DNA of 35,488 bases from Muribaculum sp. (GTDB lineage: Bacteria; Bacteroidota; Bacteroidia; Bacteroidales; Muribaculaceae), in contig JAMPAZ010000012.1 in NCBI GenBank assembly GCA_023666965.1, positions 1 through 35,488 on the forward strand. Reading direction: 5' to 3'. The position numbers were made by a program, and so were the translations under genes. Of this stretch, positions 16,751 to 26,840 are shown piece after piece (positions within the stretch are counted from its first letter, which is position 1; the number at the start of each line of letters is the position of its first letter). The notes beneath the pieces were generated by a model, which worked only from the letters and a program-made list of their open reading frames with translations, was not told where the DNA came from and made no database searches.

Positions 16751-17905
16751 GTGACCCAACCAAAACAAATAGCCGTACTCGGCAGCACAGGCTCCATAGG
16801 AGTCCAGACGCTCGATATAATCTCGGAATACCCCGACCGTTTCAAGGCCACAGTACTTGTTGCAGGTTCAAATGTAGAACGATTAATCGAACAGTCGATT
16901 CATCATCGTCCGGAGTTGGCAGTCATAGCGGACAGTTCAAAATACGCCACATTAAAGGAGGCACTGTCGCCACTGGGCATATCCACCGCTACAGGCTCCA
17001 AGGCAATTGCTGATGCCATGGAGCTACCCCATATCGACACTGTCGTTACCGCGACTGTAGGCTATAGCGGTCTCGAGCCTACTATACGTGCCATAAAGGC
17101 GGGCAAAGACATCGCATTGGCAAACAAAGAAACTCTCGTTGTGGCGGGAGAACTCGTCACTCGGTTGCTGAAGGATTCAGAATCTAAGGTAATACCCGTA
17201 GATTCAGAGCATTCCGCCATATACCAATGTCTAATCGGAGAGGACAAAAAGACAGTAAGAAAGCTTATTATCACGGCCTCCGGAGGGCCGTTCCGCACCA
17301 AGACTCTCGAAGAGCTCCAATACGTGACGGTCAAGGATGCCCTATCCCACCCAAACTGGTCTATGGGCGCAAAGATCACTATCGACTCGTCAACCATGCT
17401 CAATAAAGCGTTTGAGATAATCGAAGCCAGATGGCTTTTCGGCATAGAACCGGCAAGAATTGAGGCCGTCGTGCATCCTCAGTCCATAGTGCATTCGATG
17501 GTTGAGTTCCATGACGGGGCGGTCAAGGCTCAATTAGGTATTCCCGACATGCATTTGCCAATTCGCTATGCATTAGGAGACTCGCACAGACTGCCTACAT
17601 CCGAGCACGGAATGTCAATTACCGATTACGCACATCTTGACTTTTATGCACCCGACACGACTAAATTTCCTATGATTAATTTAGCCTACCACGCACTACA
17701 GACCGGAGGCAACACCGCATGTATAATAAACGCCGCCAACGAAATTGCTGTGGCGGCCTTCCTGCATAATCAAATAGGCTATCTCGACATACGCAGAATC
17801 ATCGAACGCTCACTTGAAAAAATGCCGTTCATTCCGTCGCCGACCTACGAAGACTACGTAGAAACGAACACTGCCACCCGTGAATTTGCTTCAACAATAC
17901 TATAA
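16751..17905 (+). CDS. dxr: 1-deoxy-D-xylulose 5-phosphate reductoisomerase
   Basis: Dxr (IspC) converts DXP to MEP with NADPH, the committed step of the non-mevalonate isoprenoid pathway. The 384-residue protein begins with the dinucleotide-binding LGSTGSIG at 10-17. ANKETL lies at 124-129, and the metal-site segment DSEHSAI at 151-157 carries D151 and E153. HPNWSMG follows at 200-206, and NKAFEIIEARW near 218-228 supplies the third acidic ligand. The start is GTG (16751), supported by the fixed distance to GSTGSIG. It is the first gene of a run with spacings of 29, 17 and 25 bases: dxr, rseP, methyltransferase, peptidase. Confidence 0.97.
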   Translation: MTQPKQIAVLGSTGSIGVQTLDIISEYPDRFKATVLVAGSNVERLIEQSIHHRPELAVIADSSKYATLKEALSPLGISTATGSKAIADAMELPHIDTVVTATVGYSGLEPTIRAIKAGKDIALANKETLVVAGELVTRLLKDSESKVIPVDSEHSAIYQCLIGEDKKTVRKLIITASGGPFRTKTLEELQYVTVKDALSHPNWSMGAKITIDSSTMLNKAFEIIEARWLFGIEPARIEAVVHPQSIVHSMVEFHDGAVKAQLGIPDMHLPIRYALGDSHRLPTSEHGMSITDYAHLDFYAPDTTKFPMINLAYHALQTGGNTACIINAANEIAVAAFLHNQIGYLDIRRIIERSLEKMPFIPSPTYEDYVETNTATREFASTIL

Positions 17906-17934
17906 TTTAACAAACACAATCTAAGCTAAAATTA

Positions 17935-19302
17935 ATGGAATCATTCTTAATTAAAGCCGCACAATTAATTGCCGCATTTGCTCTTCTGGTAATAATCCAC
18001 GAATTCGGCCATTACATATTTGCAAGAATATTCGGAATCAAAGTTGAGAAATTCTATATGTTTTTTGATCCGTGGTTCTCGTTGATAAAGTTCAAACCCA
18101 AGAAATCCAAGCCAAAATACGACAAGGACGGCAACGAAATCGCCACTTGGCGCGACACGGAATACGGCATAGGCTGGCTTCCGCTGGGTGGCTACGTCAA
18201 GATTGCGGGAATGATTGACGAATCTATGGACAAGGAACAGATGTCCAAGCCAGCCCAGCCTTGGGAGTTCCGTTCAAAGCCGGCCTACCAACGTCTTCTC
18301 GTCATGGTGGCCGGGGTGCTGATGAACTTTCTCCTTGCCATACTTATCTACGCAGGAATAGCCTATCATTGGGGAGAAAAGTATATACCGTATGACATGG
18401 CGTACGAAGGCATGGAGTATGCTCCGGCAGCTATCGAAGCCGGATTTCAGAATGGCGACATACCGCTTTTAGCCGACGGTAAAAAAATCGATGTTGCCGA
18501 TCCAAACCATATAATCGACATGGTGGAAGCCAACACAGTAACCGTACTCCGCAACCACACAGATTCCGTGAAGATAGCCATACCGGACAACTTCATTTTC
18601 AGAATTAACGACGACAAAGGATTCTTTACGTATCGTCTGCCGGTAGTGGTCGGGAACCTTGTCAAAGGCGAACCGGCCATTAAGTCAGGGTTGATGGAGG
18701 GCGACCATATCGTCAGCATCGATTCCGTGCCGACTCGCTCGTACACAGAATTTACCGCAGAACTCGCAAAACACGGAGGCCAAGAGGTGGCTATGGGAAT
18801 TGAACGCGACGGAAAGCCGATGACATTAAGAATTACACCTACCGACGGGGGCAAAATCGGCATTCAGCTCTTGCCGATAACCGACATATACCCAGTAGAG
18901 GTCCGGAACTACAGCTTGTTTGAATCCATACCTAAAGGATGGGAAATGGGTACCGACCGGTTATCTTCATACGTTGGTTCTATGAAATACGTTGCTACGG
19001 CAGAAGGAGCAAAAAGCCTCGGAGGATTCGGAGCCATCGGCAGCCTGTTTCCTGAAAAATGGAATTGGCTGTCATTCTGGGAAATTACTGCATTTCTTTC
19101 GGTAGCCCTCGCATTTATGAACATTCTGCCTATTCCGGCTCTGGACGGCGGGCATATCATGTTCTTACTTTATGAAATCATATCGCGCCGAAAGCCAAGT
19201 GAAAAATTCATGGAATACGCTCAGATAGCCGGTATGTGCTTCCTGTTTTTGTTGCTGATTTACGCTAACGGGAACGATTTATACAGATTCTTTCTAAAAT
19301 AA
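17935..19302 (+). CDS. rseP: RIP metalloprotease RseP (site-2 protease, M50)
   Basis: RseP is an inner-membrane zinc protease that cuts transmembrane segments of anti-sigma factors and leftover signal peptides. The 455-residue protein has the zinc motif HEFGH at 22-26 inside the first membrane helix. A lysine-rich insertion sits at about 55-70, followed by LPLGGYVKIAGM. Another helix lies near 120-140, a PDZ region spans about 225-300, and the third metal ligand is in NILPIPALDGGH near 397-408. The dxr-rseP gene order is common in bacteria. No sigma/anti-sigma pair is nearby. Confidence 0.95.
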   Translation: MESFLIKAAQLIAAFALLVIIHEFGHYIFARIFGIKVEKFYMFFDPWFSLIKFKPKKSKPKYDKDGNEIATWRDTEYGIGWLPLGGYVKIAGMIDESMDKEQMSKPAQPWEFRSKPAYQRLLVMVAGVLMNFLLAILIYAGIAYHWGEKYIPYDMAYEGMEYAPAAIEAGFQNGDIPLLADGKKIDVADPNHIIDMVEANTVTVLRNHTDSVKIAIPDNFIFRINDDKGFFTYRLPVVVGNLVKGEPAIKSGLMEGDHIVSIDSVPTRSYTEFTAELAKHGGQEVAMGIERDGKPMTLRITPTDGGKIGIQLLPITDIYPVEVRNYSLFESIPKGWEMGTDRLSSYVGSMKYVATAEGAKSLGGFGAIGSLFPEKWNWLSFWEITAFLSVALAFMNILPIPALDGGHIMFLLYEIISRRKPSEKFMEYAQIAGMCFLFLLLIYANGNDLYRFFLK

Positions 19303-19319
19303 CAAATTAACCGAACGAC

Positions 19320-20507
19320 ATGTCGACATATCCTAAAATAGTGCTCCGCCGTGGTAAGGAGCAGTCGTTGCAGAGACTGCATCCATGGGTGTTTTCCGGA
19401 GCGGTAGCCAATATGCCGGAAGATCTTGAAGAGGGCGACATCGTAAGCGTCTACTCTCACGACGGCAATTTAATCGGTGTCGGAGACTACCAGATAGGCA
19501 GCATCACAGTGCGCATTCTCGCATGGGGAGATGCCACGATTGACTGCGACTTTTTCGCCGACCGGCTCACAGAAGCCTATAGAATGCGACAAGCTTTAGG
19601 CCTGATTCGTTCCGACAACAATGCATATCGTCTTGTTCACGGAGAAGGCGACTTCCTACCCGGACTGGTAGTTGACGTTTATGGCGACACAGCCGTCCTT
19701 CAAGCCCATTCACCGGGTATGCACTTTTTCCGCGACATAATATCACGCCAACTCGTCGGCTTAAGCGGAGCCGGTATAAATAATGTATATTACAAATCGG
19801 AGACCACCCTCCCCTATAAAGCCCATCTCGATCCGCAGAACGACTACATAATCGGCGGATATTCGACCAATGTCGCTCTTGAAAACGGGCTAAAATTTCA
19901 TGTCGATTGGCTTAAGGGGCAAAAAACAGGATTTTTTGTCGATCAGCGCGACAACCGTTCGCTTTTAGAACACTATTCAGCAGGAAGAAAAGTATTGAAT
20001 ATGTTCTGCTATACCGGGGGCTTTTCAGTCTATGCCCTCCGTGGCGGAGCCGTACAAGTACACTCGGTCGACAGTTCAGCCAAGGCAATAAGTCTTACAG
20101 ACGACAACGTCAGGCTTAACTTCCCCGACGACAGCCGTCACTCGGCATTCGCAGAAGATGCATTCAAATATCTCAATGCAGTAGAGAATGCCGCATACGA
20201 CTTGATAATTCTTGATCCACCAGCATTTGCCAAACACCGTAGTGCCCTCAAGAATGCACTAATCGGCTACCGCAAACTCAATGCCAAAGCGTTTGAGAAG
20301 ATTGCCCACGGCGGCATATTGTTCACATTCTCCTGTTCGCAGGCAGTGAGCAGGGAGCAGTTCCGACTTGCCGTATTCTCGGCCGCCGCACAAAGCCGGA
20401 GAAAGGTGAGGATTCTGCATCAACTCACGCAGCCAGCCGACCATCCGGTCAATATATATCATCCAGAAGGAGAATATCTTAAAGGACTAATTTTATATGT
20501 AGAATAA
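19320..20507 (+). CDS. rlmI: RlmI-like 23S rRNA m5C methyltransferase (PUA + SAM domains)
   Basis: The 395-residue enzyme matches the length and motif order of E. coli RlmI, which methylates C1962 of 23S rRNA. An N-terminal PUA domain (about 1-75) includes HPWVFSGAV at 21-29. QKTGFFVDQRDNR lies at 201-213, the SAM-binding FCYTGGF at 229-235, motif IV LDPPAFAK at 298-305, and the SCS segment with the candidate catalytic cysteine at 338-340. The family assignment is firm; the exact target base is taken from the E. coli relative. It sits in the dxr-rseP operon, 17 bases after rseP. Confidence 0.88.
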   Translation: MSTYPKIVLRRGKEQSLQRLHPWVFSGAVANMPEDLEEGDIVSVYSHDGNLIGVGDYQIGSITVRILAWGDATIDCDFFADRLTEAYRMRQALGLIRSDNNAYRLVHGEGDFLPGLVVDVYGDTAVLQAHSPGMHFFRDIISRQLVGLSGAGINNVYYKSETTLPYKAHLDPQNDYIIGGYSTNVALENGLKFHVDWLKGQKTGFFVDQRDNRSLLEHYSAGRKVLNMFCYTGGFSVYALRGGAVQVHSVDSSAKAISLTDDNVRLNFPDDSRHSAFAEDAFKYLNAVENAAYDLIILDPPAFAKHRSALKNALIGYRKLNAKAFEKIAHGGILFTFSCSQAVSREQFRLAVFSAAAQSRRKVRILHQLTQPADHPVNIYHPEGEYLKGLILYVE

Positions 20508-20532
20508 ACTAATCAACATAAATTCATTAAAA

Positions 20533-22551
20533 ATGAACCGAATCAATCACATCGCAGGATGCATGGCCGTAGCAGTAGCAACTTGCTCTTGCTCAACAAA
20601 AAACGCGGAGTCGAATGTCGGCGACTTCGATTACGTAGTTGACCGCTTTGCCGATATCGAGGTGCTTCGTTATCAAGTTCCGGAATTTGACAGTCTTTCA
20701 CTCCAACAAAAGATGCTCGTCTACTATCTGACCGAAGCCGCAATAGCCGGACGCGATATACTTTGGGACCAAAACGGCAAACACAATCTGGCCGTGCGCG
20801 ACATGATGGAGAATATATACCTTAATTATAATGGCGACAAAAATACTGCCGACTATAAAGCTTTCGAGAAATATCTGAAGCAGATATGGTTTGCCAACGG
20901 ATTGCATCACCACTATTCGATGGACAAGTTCACTCCGGAATTTTCGCAGGAATTCCTTGTTGAGCAGATCAACGCCCTACCTGAGGATAAAAGACCTAAA
21001 GACCAAGACACGTTGCTGTCGCTGATATTTGACCCGACAGTCGCTCCCAAGAAAGTCAATCAAGCAGAGGGTCAGGATCTGATTCTTACATCTTCGACAA
21101 ACATATATGAGGGCGTCAATCAAGCAGAGGTCGAAGCCTATTATGCAGCACTAAAAGACACCACAGATGCTACTCCTATCTCATACGGGCTCAATACTCG
21201 AAAAGTAAAAGTCAACGGAAAGGTTGTCGAACAGCCATATAAAGTCGGAGGCTTATACACTGAAGCCATCGAGCGCATTGTCGGTGAACTTCAAGAGGCT
21301 TCAAAATATGCCGAGAACGATGCACAAAAAGCATATATTGATAAGCTCATTGAATATTATACCACCGGGGACCTGCGCACATTTGACGAATATTCAATCC
21401 TTTGGGCCGAAGATACAGCATCGCAAGTAGACTTTATCAATGGATTCATTGAATCGTACGACGATCCCCTGGGAATGACCGGGAACTGGGAATCCATCGT
21501 TAACTTTAAAAATATCGCGGCATCCAACCGCACCGAAACCATCAGTGGCAATGCCCAGTGGTTTGAAGACCATAGTCCCGTCGACCCTCGCTTCCGTAAG
21601 GATAAGGTTAAGGGAGTCTCGGCCAAAGTCATCACGGCAGCCATTCTTGCAGGCGATTCCTACCCCGCGACCCCAATTGGAATCAATCTTCCGAATGCCA
21701 ACTGGATTCGCGCCGCTCACGGATCAAAGTCGGTGACTTTAGAGAACATAACCGAAGCTTACGATGCCGCATCCCATGGCGATGGATTCAATGCCGAATT
21801 TGTCATCGACCAAGAGACCTCCGACCTCATGGACAAATACTTATTCATCACCGACAATCTGCACACCGACCTGCATGAATGCCTCGGACACGCATCGGGG
21901 AAACTCCTCCCCGGCGTAGACCAAGATGCACTTAAAGCCCACGGATCTACTCTCGAAGAAGCCCGCGCCGACTTATTTGCTCTGTACTATCTCGCCGACC
22001 CGAAATTACTTGAACTCGGACTGCTCGACAATCCGGATGCCTACAAGGCCGAATATTATAAATACATCCTCAACGGACTGATGACGCAGTTGATGCGTAT
22101 CGAGCCGGGGAAAGATGTCGAAGAAGCCCACATGCGCAACAGAAAGCTCATCTCTGAATGGGCATACGAGCACGGAAAAGATGACAATGTCATCGAGTAT
22201 GTCAATCGCGACGGTAAGACCTACATCAAAATCAACGATTATTCAAAACTGCGCGACTTATTCGGTCAGCTTTTGGGCGAAATCCAGCGAATCAAGAGCG
22301 AGGGCGACTATGCAGCCGGTGCAGCTTTAGTTGAAAAATATGCAGTTAAAGTAGATCCCGCCATTCATAAAGAGGTGCTTGACCGTTATGCCACACTCGA
22401 TATTGCTCCATATAAGGGATTTGTCAATCCGGTCTATTCTCTTGTAAAGGATTCTGATGGTAATGTGACAGACGTAACCATCAGCTATACAGAGGACTAT
22501 ATACCTCAGATGCTCCGCTACTCACGCGATTATTCGACACTTCCTCGATAA
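20533..22551 (+). CDS. Dipeptidyl-peptidase III family zinc peptidase (M49), predicted lipoprotein
   Basis: This 672-residue M49 metallopeptidase would release dipeptides from the N-terminus of oligopeptides. The zinc motif HECLGH is at 448-453 and the third-ligand motif EEARAD at 475-480, corresponding to the family's HELLGH and EECRAD. The N-terminus is a short signal segment followed by Cys18 and Cys20 in the context VATCSCS, suggesting lipidation and a periplasmic location, whereas eukaryotic DPP III is cytosolic. It closes the dxr operon, and the hairpin at 22577 lies only 25 bases past its stop. A role in peptide use is likely. Confidence 0.92.
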   Translation: MNRINHIAGCMAVAVATCSCSTKNAESNVGDFDYVVDRFADIEVLRYQVPEFDSLSLQQKMLVYYLTEAAIAGRDILWDQNGKHNLAVRDMMENIYLNYNGDKNTADYKAFEKYLKQIWFANGLHHHYSMDKFTPEFSQEFLVEQINALPEDKRPKDQDTLLSLIFDPTVAPKKVNQAEGQDLILTSSTNIYEGVNQAEVEAYYAALKDTTDATPISYGLNTRKVKVNGKVVEQPYKVGGLYTEAIERIVGELQEASKYAENDAQKAYIDKLIEYYTTGDLRTFDEYSILWAEDTASQVDFINGFIESYDDPLGMTGNWESIVNFKNIAASNRTETISGNAQWFEDHSPVDPRFRKDKVKGVSAKVITAAILAGDSYPATPIGINLPNANWIRAAHGSKSVTLENITEAYDAASHGDGFNAEFVIDQETSDLMDKYLFITDNLHTDLHECLGHASGKLLPGVDQDALKAHGSTLEEARADLFALYYLADPKLLELGLLDNPDAYKAEYYKYILNGLMTQLMRIEPGKDVEEAHMRNRKLISEWAYEHGKDDNVIEYVNRDGKTYIKINDYSKLRDLFGQLLGEIQRIKSEGDYAAGAALVEKYAVKVDPAIHKEVLDRYATLDIAPYKGFVNPVYSLVKDSDGNVTDVTISYTEDYIPQMLRYSRDYSTLPR

Positions 22552-22576
22552 TACGTAGCAACAATAACAAAAGTAT

Positions 22577-22620
22577 AGCCGGGTAAAGCGGTCGTCAGAC
22601 CGATTTGCCCGGTTTTTTTA
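22577..22620 (+). terminator. Repeat-borne hairpin terminator after the M49 peptidase gene
   Basis: The 37 bases 22577-22613 are the exact reverse complement of 8963-8999. They form a 15-bp imperfect stem and are followed here by an unbroken T7. It is placed directly behind the operon end, so it should terminate transcription efficiently. Confidence 0.8.
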
Positions 22621-22653
22621 CAATACGCACGAGGGTTTGCAAAACAGCGGAAT

Positions 22654-22724
22654 CTTTGTGTAGCCGGGGGGCTCGTATTCGCTCACGCCCCGCCTACACA
22701 AAGATATCATTTTGACACAGCCTC
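22654..22724. repeat. Repeat modules: GTGTAGCC hairpin and terminal motif
   Basis: CTTTGTGTAG (22654-22663) and CTACACAAAG (22694-22703) form a perfect 10-bp inverted repeat with inner GCCGGGG / CCCCGC pairing. CATTTTGACACAGCCTC (22708-22724) is the same end motif as at 14110-14126 and 26977-26993. The TTTGTGTAGCCGGGG module also occurs at 8828-8842. Confidence 0.7.
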
Positions 22725-22755
22725 AGCTTCATAAACATGTAAGCGTCCTGATGAA

Positions 22756-24258
22756 TTATCCGCAATGGAAGTACTTGTTAACCAACTGTTGCATCTTCTT
22801 CGCATCGTTAACTGCCTCCTTAATTATCTTGGCATCATCGTATTCCTCAAGTTTATTGATTATGCCGTCAATCATTTTTGGACTAAACACATCATACTTT
22901 TCATAGATTCCACGTTGCGCGTTCAAGCATTTAGCCGATTCGCCGCAGTTGGCCGGCAGTTGAGATAGCTTCTTTAGTTTGTCGGCATTTTCGCTTTGGT
23001 GGATGTTAACATTAACGTATGTGTTATCGGCTAATTCAAGTGCATTTTCAAGTTCAAAGCCATACCGAGCCGCAACGGCAAGTCCGGCAATAAGCTGATA
23101 AATGTCGGCGGAACCGTCAGCAGAATGAATCTCGACGGTCTGTTTCTGCGACGTATCGAAATGTCCGGAATTACCATGTTTATTTACCAAAGAACACATG
23201 TCGGTATTCATATTCCATCCTAACGGCACGCGGACAAGAACTGAACGATTTCTGTCGCCCCAACATATATTCGTCGGAGCCTCTTGATGAGGCACGAGGC
23301 GGAAATATGAAGTAGGATTAGTATTGCCAAAAGCTGTAATCGACGGAGCAAGAGCCATCATACCGGCTATCATCTTTCTGGCTTCGTCGGACAGCTGACC
23401 GTCGCGAAGCATCACATTCCTGCCATCCTTGACAAGCTTCATGTGGATATGCAATCCGGAACCGGCCTTACCGGTCGTGATTTTTGGAGAAAACGTGATT
23501 TGCAATCCTAATTTATGCCCCAGATTTCTGATTACCCACTTTGCAAGCATTAGCTGGTCAGCTGCATCTTCAGCGGGCACCGGCAAGAATTCTATCTCAT
23601 TTTGCTCGTAAACGGTATTGTCAAAAGTGAAATTGCCCACCTCGCTGTGTCCGTATTTGATTTGTCCGCCGGTCTGGGCTACGTAAGACATGCACTTTAC
23701 TCTAAACTCATTGAATTTAGCAAATGGAGCCGACTCATGGTAGCCTTTTTGGTCGGAAGCCGGATACGTACCGTCGGATGGAGCAATGACATAGTATTCA
23801 AGCTCACCCATAGCATGAAACTCCATTCCTGTCACCGTTTTAAATGCCACACATGCTTTATGCAGAGTATGTTCGGGGGAGCTTTCCAGAGGCTTGCCGT
23901 CCTTGTCGAAGAACGAACACAACATTGTCACGGTAGGTATTTCAGCAAATGGGTCACGGAATGCCGTTGAATACCTCGGCATGACATACAGGTCGCTGCT
24001 TCCGGCCTCTATAAACGGGAAAAGACTCGACCCGTCAACCCGCTCCCCACAAGTCAGTATCGTCTCGAGATATTCGAGATTATTAATTACGAAGTTTAAC
24101 GTCTTAAGTCGGCCGTCGCCGGCGGGATACATGAAGTTAATCATCTCAATACCCTCATCCTCAACATAACGAATAATATCAGCCCTAGTAAAATCCTTAT
24201 TCGATTTTTTTAGTGACGCAACAAGATGGTTGCGACTCATCAAAATTGATTTATCCAT
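22756..24258 (-). CDS. glnA: Glutamine synthetase, GS-I-like
   Basis: The enzyme makes glutamine from glutamate, ammonia and ATP. From the ATG at 24258 it has 500 residues; a TTG two codons upstream is a less likely start. Seen in order: GELEYYV at about 151-157 with acidic metal ligands, the ATP-site GSGLHIHM at 266-273, and NRSVLVRVP at 337-345, the counterpart of the classic NRSASIRIP. It is somewhat longer than typical 470-residue GS-I and much shorter than GS-III (about 730). The C-terminal NLYDLPPEE adenylylation segment of enteric enzymes is absent, replaced by an unrelated sequence with LSQLPANCG, so control by adenylylation is unlikely. It is monocistronic. Confidence 0.92.
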   Translation of the reverse strand: MDKSILMSRNHLVASLKKSNKDFTRADIIRYVEDEGIEMINFMYPAGDGRLKTLNFVINNLEYLETILTCGERVDGSSLFPFIEAGSSDLYVMPRYSTAFRDPFAEIPTVTMLCSFFDKDGKPLESSPEHTLHKACVAFKTVTGMEFHAMGELEYYVIAPSDGTYPASDQKGYHESAPFAKFNEFRVKCMSYVAQTGGQIKYGHSEVGNFTFDNTVYEQNEIEFLPVPAEDAADQLMLAKWVIRNLGHKLGLQITFSPKITTGKAGSGLHIHMKLVKDGRNVMLRDGQLSDEARKMIAGMMALAPSITAFGNTNPTSYFRLVPHQEAPTNICWGDRNRSVLVRVPLGWNMNTDMCSLVNKHGNSGHFDTSQKQTVEIHSADGSADIYQLIAGLAVAARYGFELENALELADNTYVNVNIHQSENADKLKKLSQLPANCGESAKCLNAQRGIYEKYDVFSPKMIDGIINKLEEYDDAKIIKEAVNDAKKMQQLVNKYFHCG

Positions 24259-24285
24259 GGTCAAATTGTATATTGGTTAACATAG

Positions 24286-24293
24286 CGAAATTA
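24286..24293 (-). promoter_or_regulatory. Candidate -7 box of glutamine synthetase gene
   Basis: On the minus strand this reads TAATTTCG, close to TAnnTTTG, 27 bases before the ATG. No clear -33 box is seen. Confidence 0.3.
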
Positions 24294-24408
24294 ATGAATA
24301 AATTTTGTATATTAAAAATTTCTGAAAATAAAATCTTCACGTCGCTGCCGGCATTTACATAATTTTAAGAGAACGTCTACGTTATTTACTTGTAAATAGA
24401 CCAATAAA

Positions 24409-26817
24409 ATGAATCTACGCTTTTACATAACCCTCATACTACTTTCGCTTGTGGGAATATCGGCATTGAACGCACAAGTGAAAATCCACGGTAAAATAAC
24501 CGACGGCGACAATAAGCCTATTGAATTTGCTACCGTGCGCATCGCGGGGACGGCCATCGGAACCACTTCCGGACTCAACGGCGACTATTCTCTTACAACC
24601 GCAGAATCGGACACTATTGAAGTGATATTCACATGTATAGGCTTCAAAGAATCAAAACAGAGACTTTTAAACGCGAAGGGAGATGTCGCACTGAATGTCC
24701 GCATGTTCCGCAACACTCGTGAGCTGCAAGAGGTTGAAGTCACAGAATTTAAGAAGCAGACCGGCTCATTGCAGAGTATCGATGCCGGACAGCTGAAATT
24801 ATCGCCCGACGTTTCAGGGGGAAGCGTCGAGTCGTTAATTACTACAATGGCCGGGGTCAATTCATCGAATGAAATGTCGTCGCAGTACTCCGTCAGAGGT
24901 GGCTCTTTTGATGAAAACAGCGTGTATATCAACGGAATCGAAGTTTATCGTCCGCTTTTAATATCATCGGGCCAACAGGAGGGCCTAAGCATCATAAATC
25001 CGGACATGGTAGATAAGATTGAATTTTCGACAGGAGGATTTTCACCCGAATACGGCGACAAGATGTCGTCGGTGCTTGACATCACATATCGACAGCCGGA
25101 GTCGTTTGAAGGCTCAGTGGGTATGAGCCTGATGGGTGGCAGTCTTTCATTAGGACAGTCTACCAAGCACTTTTCTCAACTCCACGGCATACGCTATAAG
25201 CGCAACAGTTCATTGCTAAGTTCGATGGACACTAAGGGAGAATACGACCCAAACTTTTTCGACTATCAAACCAATCTGAACTACCGATTGTCAGCCAAAT
25301 GGAAAGCATCATTTTTAGGCAATATTGCAATTAACAACTACAAGTTTACTCCGGTCAACCGCACGACCAACTTTGGCACCGCAAGCGACGCCAAACAGTT
25401 TACAGTGTATTTTGACGGGCACGAAAAAGATAGATTTGAAACGTATTTCGGAGCCTTAGCCCTACAGTATACGCCATCGAAAAGTTCAAGTTACACGCTT
25501 CTTGCATCAGGATACCTGACCAACGAACTTGTGGCTTACGACATCACGGGCGAGTATTGGCTTGACCAAGCCGGCACATCCGGAGACGACGGTATAGGCG
25601 GAGAACTCGGTGTAGGTAAATACCACGAACATGCACGCAATCGATTAAAAGCGAAAGTATTTTCAGTCGGTCTACGCGGTAATACCGGCATCGCCGGACA
25701 TAATCTTTCCTATGGATTGACATTCAACCACGAAAATGTTTTTGAACATGCACGCGAATGGGAATTGCGCGATTCCGCAGGATTCTCACTGCCAAATTAC
25801 GGCGATGCACTTAGAATGGTGTATAATTTGACATCTCGGCAAGACATTTCAAGCAACCGATTCAGCGCATTTGTACAGGACTCCTACAGGTTAAATGCCT
25901 CAAGCGGCTATTATACATTCACCGGCGGATTGCGTCTATCGCATTGGGACTTTAACAACGAATGGCTCCTAAGTCCAAGAATCAACGTGGGGTTTATTCC
26001 CTCAAACAGCGACCATTGGGCATTCAGATTTGCAACCGGCCTGTACTATCAATCACCGTTTTTCAAGGAGATGCGACAGATAGTTACCGACACGGATGGC
26101 AATAACGTAGTCTCGCTTAATCAGGACATCAAATCACAACGAAGCATCCACTTCATACTCGGATCGGACTATACATTCCGAGCCTTCAATCGGCCATTTA
26201 AATTCTCAGCAGAAGCCTATTACAAGGCATTGTCCGACATTATTCCATACGAAGTCGACAATCTTAAAGTGGTCTACGACGGAGTAAATTCAGCTAACGG
26301 CTACGTTGCCGGAGTTGATTTTAAACTGTTTGGACAATTTGTGCCCGGAAGCGACTCGTGGATAAGCTTTTCGCTGATGAAGACTCAAGAAAATCTAAAC
26401 GGAGTAAAGGTGCCGCGACCCAACGACCAACGCTACAGCGTAGCACTATATTTTACCGACTACTTTCCTAAATTTCCCAAAATGAAGGTCAACCTGAGAG
26501 GCATATTTGCCGACGGACTGCCGACAACTGCCCCACGAAGTTCCCGGGATAAGGGATATTTCCGTACGCCGGCATATAAACGCGTCGACATCGGTGTCTC
26601 TTACGCATTGTTGTCACCGGTAAAAGAGGGAGAATCTCGATCTGGCATCGCCAAGTATTTTAAATCGGTGTGGATAGGCTTGGACTGCTTTAATCTGTTT
26701 GACATATCGAACGTTAGCAGCTATTATTGGGTGACAGACGTGAACAACATCCAATATGCCGTACCTAACTATCTGACCCGACGACAGCTCAACCTGCGCC
26801 TTACCGTTGACTTTTGA
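24409..26817 (+). CDS. TonB-dependent outer-membrane receptor with carboxypeptidase-regulatory-like domain
   Basis: The 802-residue protein has a signal peptide (about 1-22, ending LNA) and a CarboxypepD_reg-like beta-sandwich (about 25-110, beginning KIHGKITDGDNKPIEFATV). A plug domain (about 125-230) contains YSVRGGSFDENSVYINGIEVY split around 160-180. A 22-strand-type barrel runs to the terminal LTVDF with its final aromatic residue. It would import a ligand across the outer membrane using TonB energy. No SusD-like gene follows, so it is not a SusCD glycan pair, and the size (about 800, not 1000) fits the metal- or cofactor-type receptors. The ligand is unknown. Confidence 0.92.
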   Translation: MNLRFYITLILLSLVGISALNAQVKIHGKITDGDNKPIEFATVRIAGTAIGTTSGLNGDYSLTTAESDTIEVIFTCIGFKESKQRLLNAKGDVALNVRMFRNTRELQEVEVTEFKKQTGSLQSIDAGQLKLSPDVSGGSVESLITTMAGVNSSNEMSSQYSVRGGSFDENSVYINGIEVYRPLLISSGQQEGLSIINPDMVDKIEFSTGGFSPEYGDKMSSVLDITYRQPESFEGSVGMSLMGGSLSLGQSTKHFSQLHGIRYKRNSSLLSSMDTKGEYDPNFFDYQTNLNYRLSAKWKASFLGNIAINNYKFTPVNRTTNFGTASDAKQFTVYFDGHEKDRFETYFGALALQYTPSKSSSYTLLASGYLTNELVAYDITGEYWLDQAGTSGDDGIGGELGVGKYHEHARNRLKAKVFSVGLRGNTGIAGHNLSYGLTFNHENVFEHAREWELRDSAGFSLPNYGDALRMVYNLTSRQDISSNRFSAFVQDSYRLNASSGYYTFTGGLRLSHWDFNNEWLLSPRINVGFIPSNSDHWAFRFATGLYYQSPFFKEMRQIVTDTDGNNVVSLNQDIKSQRSIHFILGSDYTFRAFNRPFKFSAEAYYKALSDIIPYEVDNLKVVYDGVNSANGYVAGVDFKLFGQFVPGSDSWISFSLMKTQENLNGVKVPRPNDQRYSVALYFTDYFPKFPKMKVNLRGIFADGLPTTAPRSSRDKGYFRTPAYKRVDIGVSYALLSPVKEGESRSGIAKYFKSVWIGLDCFNLFDISNVSSYYWVTDVNNIQYAVPNYLTRRQLNLRLTVDF

Positions 26818-26840
26818 AGAACTTTAATATGCAAAATTTG

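Noticed and set aside
24259-24264. TTG start adding two residues to glutamine synthetase
   Set aside because: An ATG lies two codons downstream and needs no unusual initiation.
24409-26817. SusC-type glycan receptor of a polysaccharide utilisation locus
   Set aside because: No SusD-like gene or glycan enzymes adjoin it, and it is about 200 residues shorter than typical SusC proteins.
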